Shown here: one piece after another, positions 15,596 through 21,516 of the stretch
Position numbering within the stretch: the first letter of the stretch is position 1
How the letters are laid out: every line of letters starts with the position of its first letter
From: CAZGOM01 sp964542875
Lineage (GTDB): Bacteria; Planctomycetota; Phycisphaerae; Phycisphaerales; Phycisphaeraceae
DNA length: 21,516 nt
Assembly (NCBI GenBank): GCA_964542875.1
Contig: CAZIWA010000099.1
Coordinates: 1-21,516, forward strand
Reading direction: 5' to 3'
Position numbers and translations under genes: made by a program
The notes under the pieces: generated by a model
Told to the model about the DNA's origin: nothing
Database searches by the model: none
Seen by the model: the letters and a program-made list of their open reading frames with translations, nothing else

Positions 15596-18421
15596 TCAAG
15601 CCCGCGCACGCACGCCAAACACCTTCGCGCGCGCGGCTTCGTAGCCCACGCTCACCCGGGTCAGGCCTGCGCCAACGCTGGCGCGCACATCCACATAGAT
15701 CTCGCCGGCGCGCAGCATGCCCGCGTTGATCGCAGGAACGCCCGCCACCACCGAGCTCGACACCGCGCATACAAACGGCAGGGATTGCACGATCAGCGCA
15801 AACACCCAGGCCGCTTCCACCGCGGTGCTCATCGGGCGCGTGAGCAGGAAGGCCAGCGCCACGGCCCACAGGCCCGCGGCCAGAGCCATCTCGTCACGCA
15901 CCATGATCAGGCACTTCGACAGCGCAGACTTGCTGGCCGTCTTAGGCGTCCGCAGGAACGGCCGCCCCGTCGTCAGCAGCCCCGTGATCATCGCCCGGCC
16001 CACGTAGTACGAAAGACCCATGCCCGCCATCGCCGCAGTCAGCCTGCGTGCCAGGTTGCAGGGCACCTTCGCATAAAAGAGCCAGATCGACCGGATCATG
16101 TTGAACAGGGAGAGGAACGCCGCAGGCAGGATGAACGCCATCACCGGCATCTCAAACCGTTCCGGCAGCGCCAGCATCCCCAGCGTCCAGGCCAGCATGC
16201 CCAGCGTGAAGATCAGGTGCATCGAATCGCCGAACCAGGGCAGCCAGCCCGCCACGAAGTGATACTTCTGCCAGCCGGTCAAGCCCGACTTGGCCCAGGG
16301 CAGCATCGCCTGCCAGTGCCTGCGGAGGATCATCACCGAACCGTAAGCCCAGCGGAAACGCTGCTTCTTGTACGCATCAAACGAGTCAGGCACCAGGCCC
16401 TTGCCGTAGTTGTGGTTCACGTAAGCCGACTGCCAGCCCGTCTGCATCAGGCGCAGGCCAAGCTCAGCGTCTTCCACAATGCACCATTCGCTCCAGCCGC
16501 CAACCGCGTCAAACGCGCTTGTGCGCACCAGCGTCATCGTGCCGTGCTGGATGATCGCGTCGTACTCGTTCCGGTGCACCATGCCCAGGTGGAAGAAGCC
16601 CGCGTATTCCCAGTTGATCATTTCCTTGAATGCGCAGTCCTGCCATTCGCGGTTGTCCTGGGGGCACTGCACATAACCGATCTTCGGGTTGTCAAAGTAC
16701 GGGATCACGCTCTTGAGCCAACCCGGCTCAACGTTGTAGTCCGCGTCCAGCACCGCGATCACCTTCGCGTCAGGCGAGGTCTGCGTCCGGGCGAAGTTCA
16801 GCGCGCCGGCCTTAAACCCGGGCCACGGTTCCAGGTGGAAGAATTTGAACTTCGAACCCAGCGCCTTGCAATGCGCCTCCAGGGGCTTCCACACCGCGGG
16901 GTCCTTGGTGTTGTTGTCCACCACCAGCACTTCATAGTCCGGGTAGTCCAGCCCATTGAGGCTGTTGAGCGTCTGGATCATCATGTCCGCGGGCTCGTTG
17001 TAGCAAGCCACCTGGATGGAAACCTTCGGCCACGCCCGGTCAGGGATGCCCACCGTCGGCAGCGGCGCAAAGTGCCGCTTGTACCGGCGCAGCCACAGCA
17101 GTTCCGAAAACTCATACCCCTGCACCAGCATGATCGCCGACATCAGCACCATCGCCGGCACCATCAGCGCCCAGGCCACCACCACGCCCTTGCCGTACCA
17201 CGGCAGGAAAGGCATGGCGGCCAGGAACACAAACAGCGACACCGCAAACTGGAAGAACAGGCTCTGGCTCAAGCGGCCTTCAAAGTACAGGTCGCGCTTG
17301 CGCTTATGGGAGAACCACGCGCCCAGGCCCACACCGATGGCCGACGCCACCAGTGACAGGCCCACCATGCTCATGAAAGGCTTGGTCGGTTCCGCCCAGA
17401 CGAACTTGGGCGTACGGTCGACGTTGTAAAGACCCCAGTGCGCGCCGACCTTGCCTTCGTCGCTCTTCCACGGCTGGTCAAAAGCTTCAACCACGAAGTA
17501 GTCGATCGGCGCCTTGAGCGTCGGCAAGCTGGCGGCAAACGCCCGGATGAAGTGTTCCTGGTTCCAGTGGCCGGGGACCGCGGCTTTGAAGTTGCCGCCG
17601 CCCGAGGGCCAGCCTACTTCAGCCAGCATCACCTTCTTGTCGGGGAACTTGTTGTTGGCCAGGTCGTAATACTGCGCGTAAACGTGTTCCACGCCGCGTT
17701 CGATTTCACTGCCTTCCCAGTAAGGCAGGATGTGGGCCGCGATAAAGTCGGTATGGTCGGCCAGCTTCGCTGACTTCTTCCACATGTCATACGTCTCGGA
17801 TGTCGAAACCGGCACCCGGACCTGCGCCCGAACCCGGTCGATGTACGCCGCCAGACGGTTCACCGCGATCTCATGCTGTTCCTTGTCCTGGGCTTCACGG
17901 GCCACCGGATCGGCGATCTTCGCCGTCTCCGTCACCGGGATCGCCCGCAGCTCGCGCCGGTACAGCACTTCGTTGCCCACCGTCACCGCGATCACGTTCG
18001 GGTTGCTGTTGGCAACCCGGATCGCCGCGGCCACTTCACGTTCGTTGTTGGCAAACAGCTTCTGGTCGATCTCTTCACCGGCGTTCCCGCCGCCGATCCA
18101 GCAGCCGATCATCACCTTCAAACCATACTTGTTGGCGATCGCCGGAATCTGCTCCATCACGCCCGAAGCGCCGTAGGTACGGATCGAGTCCACCTTGCCG
18201 GCCAGGAGCTTCATGTCTTCATCGATCTGTTCCAGCGTCGGCTGCGGACCATGGTCCGGATGCTGCCCCTCACGGAACGGGCTGTAGGAAACGCCCTTCA
18301 AATGCTCAAACGGTTTGCCCGGCTGATACACCGGCGTGTCGGTAAACCACGACCACACTAAAAAGTTGACCGCGAAAAGGATCAGGCAGATAACGATGGT
18401 TGGCGTATGGCGAAGAACCAT
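15596..18421 (-). CDS. Membrane beta-glucan synthase: GH17 domain fused to GT2 (cellulose synthase-like) glycosyltransferase
   Basis: A 941-residue inner-membrane protein joining a glucan-modifying hydrolase/transglycosylase to a processive glycosyltransferase. After a signal-anchor (8-25), residues about 40-345 form a GH17-like extracytoplasmic domain with both catalytic Glu candidates: Glu151 in VGNEVLYR (acid/base) and Glu268 in LAEVGWPSGG (nucleophile). Membrane segments follow (about 350-370, 388-435). The cytoplasmic GT2 domain (about 465-700) has Asp502 in VVDNNTKD, DADY (559-562), the ED of CIVEDAELG (650-651) and KKQRFRW (685-691), i.e. the D, DxD, (T)ED and QxxRW set. More membrane segments complete the C-terminus. 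This pairing is known from NdvB-like beta-1,3/1,6-glucan synthases of Pseudomonas and rhizobia, so a cyclic or linear beta-1,3-glucan is a reasonable guess; linkage is not provable here. It stands alone with a strong terminator and a long AT-rich upstream region. The ATG lacks a well-spaced ribosome site; an AAAGG lies about 16 bases upstream. Confidence 0.9.
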   Translation of the reverse strand: MVLRHTPTIVICLILFAVNFLVWSWFTDTPVYQPGKPFEHLKGVSYSPFREGQHPDHGPQPTLEQIDEDMKLLAGKVDSIRTYGASGVMEQIPAIANKYGLKVMIGCWIGGGNAGEEIDQKLFANNEREVAAAIRVANSNPNVIAVTVGNEVLYRRELRAIPVTETAKIADPVAREAQDKEQHEIAVNRLAAYIDRVRAQVRVPVSTSETYDMWKKSAKLADHTDFIAAHILPYWEGSEIERGVEHVYAQYYDLANNKFPDKKVMLAEVGWPSGGGNFKAAVPGHWNQEHFIRAFAASLPTLKAPIDYFVVEAFDQPWKSDEGKVGAHWGLYNVDRTPKFVWAEPTKPFMSMVGLSLVASAIGVGLGAWFSHKRKRDLYFEGRLSQSLFFQFAVSLFVFLAAMPFLPWYGKGVVVAWALMVPAMVLMSAIMLVQGYEFSELLWLRRYKRHFAPLPTVGIPDRAWPKVSIQVACYNEPADMMIQTLNSLNGLDYPDYEVLVVDNNTKDPAVWKPLEAHCKALGSKFKFFHLEPWPGFKAGALNFARTQTSPDAKVIAVLDADYNVEPGWLKSVIPYFDNPKIGYVQCPQDNREWQDCAFKEMINWEYAGFFHLGMVHRNEYDAIIQHGTMTLVRTSAFDAVGGWSEWCIVEDAELGLRLMQTGWQSAYVNHNYGKGLVPDSFDAYKKQRFRWAYGSVMILRRHWQAMLPWAKSGLTGWQKYHFVAGWLPWFGDSMHLIFTLGMLAWTLGMLALPERFEMPVMAFILPAAFLSLFNMIRSIWLFYAKVPCNLARRLTAAMAGMGLSYYVGRAMITGLLTTGRPFLRTPKTASKSALSKCLIMVRDEMALAAGLWAVALAFLLTRPMSTAVEAAWVFALIVQSLPFVCAVSSSVVAGVPAINAGMLRAGEIYVDVRASVGAGLTRVSVGYEAARAKVFGVRARA

Positions 18422-19108
18422 AAATCGAGCTTTGCCCTTTGTTTAGGGGGCAACTCCGGGGGGTGCTTGTAAAACCATCATCCAGACCGCACGACAAGAC
18501 CAAGCCTTCTTAAAGGCCCACATCTCGCAGGGGACGATCAAAGATGGATGACTGACGAGCCGAAGAAACGAGAGATACTTGGGGAAAAGTGAGATGAATC
18601 TCGTTTGTCTGATCGCGGCTCGACCTCCTCGGGCCCGTCTCCTGGTCGACCGGCTTTGCCACAGCCCTGTCCGGAGCGCGTCCCAAAACCTGTGGAAGCT
18701 GGCCCACAGGCGCAAATATTTTATCGACATTCCCTAGGGTGTCCATAGCTTTTGCATCCCGGTGCCCCTCCCAAAGACCCAATCCAAACGCGGCACTGTT
18801 TATATCGGCACAATAGCCTGTTTTGGTCTTAAATTTATAGTTGTAGACATAAAATATTACTCTACAGCGTTGTAAACAATATAAAATCATATGGTGGTAA
18901 CACGTATATTTCTCCCCCAACCACCCCTTTTCCCCCAGGATTGGGAATCGCTACCTGGGTTCTCCCTTGTTTGATTATGCCCCCAGATGGTCTGCACATA
19001 TTAAAAAAACTAATACTAATCAACCCAATGACAGCAAAAAACGCAAACGCCTCTGATTTATAAAACCAGCATCCAAACCCTGCCGCGATCCGCCCTTCCC
19101 CATGCCCC
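18422..19108. other. Long AT-rich upstream region of the GH17-GT2 gene
   Basis: About 690 bases between pyrF and the GH17-GT2 gene, both on the minus strand. No open frame here has a recognisable product. The portion 18800-19070 is much richer in A and T than the rest of the window. It contains an inverted repeat TGTAGA/TCTACA (18842-18847 and 18861-18866), direct repeats GTTGTARAC at 18840 and 18869, and a possible minus-strand promoter (TTGTTT at 18874-18879, 17-base spacer, TATTTT at 18851-18856). Closer to the gene there are hairpins CCTGTGG/CCACAGG (18689-18695 and 18704-18710) and TTGCCC/GGGCAA (18432-18437 and 18448-18453). The last could pair the AAAGGGC region just ahead of the start codon. 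This suggests a long regulated leader, but no known riboswitch class is recognised. Confidence 0.45.
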
Positions 19109-20032
19109 TTACAGAATCGCCCGGATCTGCTTATTCAAATCCGCCGCACCCGCCGCGATCGCCCCCTGCCAGTCGCTCGTCGCAGGCTTTTCATAAGCAA
19201 AGATCACCGACCGGCTCGCGGTGATGATCGCCCCCGTCCCGTCCGCCTTAAAGCAAGGCCGCACATCCTCCGCAGTCCCCCCCTGCGCACCAAATCCCGG
19301 CACCAGGAACAATTGCTGAGGCATCCGCTTCCTGAGTCCCACCGCATCCTGCGGCTTGGTCGCCCCCACCACCGCCCCCAGCAGGGAATACCCGCTCTTG
19401 CCGACATTTCCCGCTCCGGTCTTCACCACAATGTCCGCCACCGCATCGCTTACCGTCCGGCCATCGGCCAGTGCCAGCGATTGCAGCGCATCCCCCCCAG
19501 GATTGGACGTGCGCACCAGCGCAAAAAGCCCCTTGCCCTGCGCGCCCGCCAATTTCACCAGTGGTTCCAGGCTGTCGTGCCCCAGGTACGCATTGCAGGT
19601 AAGCGCATCCGCCCCGATGGGCTTGTTCAGATCCGTATAGGTCGTATCCCCCAGGCAGCCCGCCGCGTAATGCTCCGCGGAAATCCCGATATCCCCGCGC
19701 TTGGCGTCGTTGATCACCAGCAGGCCCAGCTTGCGCGCTTCCACTGTCAATTCATGTTCCAGCGCCACGCCCAGCCACAGGTACCGCTCAAAACACGCCG
19801 ACTGGAACTTCACACACGGCACGTGAGGCGCAACCGCCTTCAAAAGCCCCAGGCCCCACGCCCGGATCGCCTCCAGCGCCGCCGCCGCGTTGTCCTCCAC
19901 CAGCGTGCCGTCCGCCCGCACCGGCTTCAGCGCCGCCGGCAACTTCGCCAGCACCGGGTCGATCCCCACGCACACCGGCGCACCCTTGAGTTTTGCTTCG
20001 TGCAGAAACCGATCGGCAAAGTGGGTGGTCAT
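19109..20032 (-). CDS. pyrF: Orotidine 5'-phosphate decarboxylase (type 2 family)
   Basis: Cytoplasmic enzyme of the last step of UMP synthesis, decarboxylating OMP to UMP. The 307-residue length and the order of motifs match the longer, type 2 bacterial/mycobacterial-like PyrF rather than the 230-residue E. coli form: CVGIDPVLAKLP near the N-terminus, VKFQSACFERY, the catalytic VINDAKRGDIG with Lys111 flanked by Asp109 and Asp114, TCNAYLGHDSLEPL, LVRTSNPGG and LVPGFGAQGG (phosphate-binding loop), and a final ASRSVIFAY. The ATG is preceded by AAAGGAAG at a good distance. It is the last gene of a minus-strand cluster behind rmlD and the [2Fe-2S] gene (40 bp apart). No clear terminator is seen after it. 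Confidence 0.96.
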   Translation of the reverse strand: MTTHFADRFLHEAKLKGAPVCVGIDPVLAKLPAALKPVRADGTLVEDNAAAALEAIRAWGLGLLKAVAPHVPCVKFQSACFERYLWLGVALEHELTVEARKLGLLVINDAKRGDIGISAEHYAAGCLGDTTYTDLNKPIGADALTCNAYLGHDSLEPLVKLAGAQGKGLFALVRTSNPGGDALQSLALADGRTVSDAVADIVVKTGAGNVGKSGYSLLGAVVGATKPQDAVGLRKRMPQQLFLVPGFGAQGGTAEDVRPCFKADGTGAIITASRSVIFAYEKPATSDWQGAIAAGAADLNKQIRAIL

Positions 20033-20071
20033 GCGCTTCCTTTGGTGTGTGGCGTGAATTCCGGGCGCAAA

Positions 20072-20305
20072 TCATACCCGGTCTTGAATGTCTCTCACGC
20101 CGGGCTCATCCGCTTGGGACAAAAGCTCCCCAAACACCGTCTGCCTCGTCCTCATGCACCGGGAAAGATACGGCCGGCACATCCCGCAGCCATGCCCCGC
20201 ATCGGTCTTATCCATCAACACCTGCAGAGGCCATGCATTGGCACGGGCCTCATTCAAAAGGTCCTCAAACGTCCGCTGCGTGCACACACACCGATCGATC
20301 CTCAT
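20072..20305 (-). CDS. Small BFD-like [2Fe-2S]-binding protein
   Basis: A 77-residue protein made almost entirely of a bacterioferritin-associated-ferredoxin-type domain. It has the four-cysteine pattern CVC followed about 31 residues later by CGMC (CxC-x31-CxxC), with the surrounding DRCVCTQRTFEDLL and GHGCGMCRPYLSRCMRTRQTVF typical of the BFD fold. In this fold the cysteines hold a [2Fe-2S] cluster, and such domains act as redox partners or as parts of larger oxidoreductases. The frame is open to a TTG at 20338, but ATG 20305 places the usual short lead before CxC and has GAGGG about 11 bases upstream. It lies 33 bp after rmlD and 39 bp before pyrF on the same strand. No bacterioferritin gene is in view, so its partner is unknown. 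Confidence 0.8.
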   Translation of the reverse strand: MRIDRCVCTQRTFEDLLNEARANAWPLQVLMDKTDAGHGCGMCRPYLSRCMRTRQTVFGELLSQADEPGVRDIQDRV

Positions 20306-20338
20306 GAAAGCCGCATCCCTCTTGCCCCCAGCCCTCAA

Positions 20339-21232
20339 CTACTCCAGCCTGCCCAGCACGCAATCCAGATTGTCTTCCCACTTGGGAAACGCCCCCAATA
20401 ATGATTCTGAACGGCTGATGTCCATCACGCTGTACGCCGGCCGCCTGGCGGGCCGGGGAAACTGGTCAGACCCGCAAGGCTCCACCTTGCACGCCGGATT
20501 GGCGTGCCGGGCGATCCGGGTCGCAAAATCAAACCACGTGCACTGCCCCGCATCGGTGATGTGCCACGCCCCTGGCGCTTTCGCCGAACTGAACTCCAGC
20601 CGCCTGGGCCCTGCCTGGATCAGCCCCAGCGTCGCCTTCGCCAGGTGCTCTGATGACGTCGGCCTCCCGTGCTGGTCATTCACCACCTTCAGCACCGGCC
20701 GCGTCTTGGCCGCGCCGGCGATCGTCCTCACGAAATTCTTCCCCCACGGCGCATACAGCCACGACGTTCGGATCAGCACATGATTTTTCGCCTTGGGGTC
20801 CAGCTCCTCGAGAATCTGTTCTCCCTGCGCCTTGGATCGGCCATACGCGTTCACCGGTTTGCGCACGCCATCTGTCGCCAGGGGCGAGCCCGTGCCTTCA
20901 AACACATAATCCGTCGAGTAATGCGCCAAAAGCGCCCCCATGGTGATGCACCGGCTCACCAGTTCTCCAATGGCCGTCGCATTGCACAGCGTCGCCCCGG
21001 CTTCATTGCTCTCCGCGCCGTCCACGTCCGTCCATGCGCTGGCGTTGATCACCACCGGCCGCGTCCGGGTGATCCATTTATCCAGGTGCTTGGGATTGGT
21101 GATGTCCAGCTCCACATGCCCCGGCGCGGCGTATTGCACCCGCTCCATATCCATGAGCTGGCGAAACGCCCGTCCAAGCATGCCAGAACCGCCAATGAGC
21201 AACACCGGGCCAAGCTGGGGAATAGTCGTCAT
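20339..21232 (-). CDS. rmlD: dTDP-4-dehydrorhamnose reductase (RmlD-like NAD-dependent reductase)
   Basis: A short-chain dehydrogenase-fold enzyme, 297 residues, of the RmlD/RfbD family, which reduces dTDP-4-keto-L-rhamnose to dTDP-L-rhamnose for surface polysaccharides. It shows the nucleotide-binding LLIGGSGMLGRAF (11-23), DITNP, VINASAWTDVDGAE (the family's INxxAYTxVDxAE block), STDYVFEG (106-113), the catalytic YGRSK (Tyr130, Lys134), RTSWLYAPWGKNFV and the substrate-site VNDQHGRPTS, all in the expected order. It is the first gene of a tight minus-strand cluster with the [2Fe-2S] gene and pyrF. RmlA, RmlB and RmlC are not in the window, so a related sugar-nucleotide reductase is possible. 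The ribosome site is weak (GGACG). Confidence 0.9.
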   Translation of the reverse strand: MTTIPQLGPVLLIGGSGMLGRAFRQLMDMERVQYAAPGHVELDITNPKHLDKWITRTRPVVINASAWTDVDGAESNEAGATLCNATAIGELVSRCITMGALLAHYSTDYVFEGTGSPLATDGVRKPVNAYGRSKAQGEQILEELDPKAKNHVLIRTSWLYAPWGKNFVRTIAGAAKTRPVLKVVNDQHGRPTSSEHLAKATLGLIQAGPRRLEFSSAKAPGAWHITDAGQCTWFDFATRIARHANPACKVEPCGSDQFPRPARRPAYSVMDISRSESLLGAFPKWEDNLDCVLGRLE

Positions 21233-21516
21233 GGTGCGTCCGAAAAATAATCGGTAAAAAAACAGGCCATAAGCATTCTACCCCCGCCGCCGGCTGAACT
21301 TCCTTCTTAAACTTGCCAAGTCCCCGGCAATTGCATTTGCACAATATGAAGGCGAATGCGCCCGGCTATGGAGTTGTCAGGAGGCTTCGAAAAAGCCTGC
21401 TCCATCCCAGGTGCATGTCCCTTGAACGCTCAAACCTCAATTAACCCACTCTTGGATACCCCCGACAACCCGGACGCATGGGCTTTCGTCAAATGCGATT
21501 GCCCGTACCCAGCCCC

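Noticed and set aside
15785..17356. A 523-codon plus-strand open frame opposite the GH17-GT2 gene
   Set aside because: Arg/His/Gln-rich antisense translation of a clearly conserved gene; a composition artefact.
18620..18700. Possible c-di-GMP-I riboswitch upstream of the glucan synthase
   Set aside because: The minus strand has GGGACGC, ACAGGGC and CAAAGCC pieces in suggestive proximity, but the order and the two-helix arrangement of the aptamer cannot be built.
18510..18920. A 136-codon minus-strand open frame in the AT-rich region
   Set aside because: No recognisable motif, no ribosome site, a mixed composition across its length, and it competes with another equally long frame; judged chance.
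21258..21516. Search for a gene or RNA in the last 259 bases
   Set aside because: Only a short AGGCTT/AAGCCT hairpin (21382-21398) is visible; no coding frame, tRNA or clear promoter could be supported.

Overview
This is a GC-rich, densely coding bacterial window of 21.5 kb. It looks like a metagenome-assembled scaffold, because it carries one run of exactly 100 N flanked by an identical 55-bp sequence. The mix of genes suggests Planctomycetota, possibly Phycisphaerae: a fused CysN/CysC, a bacterial deoxyhypusine synthase-family protein, a long CHASE/PAS hybrid kinase, a pectin-lyase-like beta-propeller, and C-ending codon preference. That placement is an inference from gene content and style; no rRNA or other marker gene is present.

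Left part (1-4318, plus strand): the 3' part of cysD and the bifunctional cysNC gene form a translationally coupled sulfate-activation operon that ends at a strong hairpin. A 525-bp non-coding stretch follows, then a gene for a degenerate receiver domain joined to a GAF domain. A bidirectional hairpin separates this gene from the convergent minus-strand genes.

Middle part (4429-11996, minus strand): an oligogalacturonate-lyase-like protein lies downstream of a large membrane hybrid histidine kinase (CHASE, three PAS, HisKA, HATPase, receiver, Ala-rich linker, HPt). Upstream of the kinase is a deoxyhypusine synthase-family gene with its own terminator. Next comes the C-terminal remnant of a DUF900-like alpha/beta hydrolase, which runs into the assembly gap.

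Right part: two plus-strand genes (a low-molecular-weight phosphatase/arsenate-reductase-fold protein and a GT-C membrane glycosyltransferase) are followed by minus-strand genes. These are a GNAT-like protein that overlaps the glycosyltransferase tail-to-tail, a GH17-GT2 membrane glucan synthase with a long AT-rich upstream region, and a compact rmlD - [2Fe-2S] BFD-like protein - pyrF cluster.

Themes: sulfur activation (CysD/CysNC), cell-surface sugar metabolism (GT-C, GH17-GT2, RmlD, a pectin-fragment lyase homologue) and signalling (hybrid kinase, receiver-GAF). I see no CRISPR array, tRNA, rRNA, transposase or phage gene. Nothing here is clearly a new multi-gene system. The points most worth following up are the bacterial DHS homologue with altered substrate-site residues, the GH17-GT2 gene with its unusual leader, the orphan BFD-type iron-sulfur protein in the rmlD-pyrF cluster, and the assembly artefact that hides a broken hydrolase gene.
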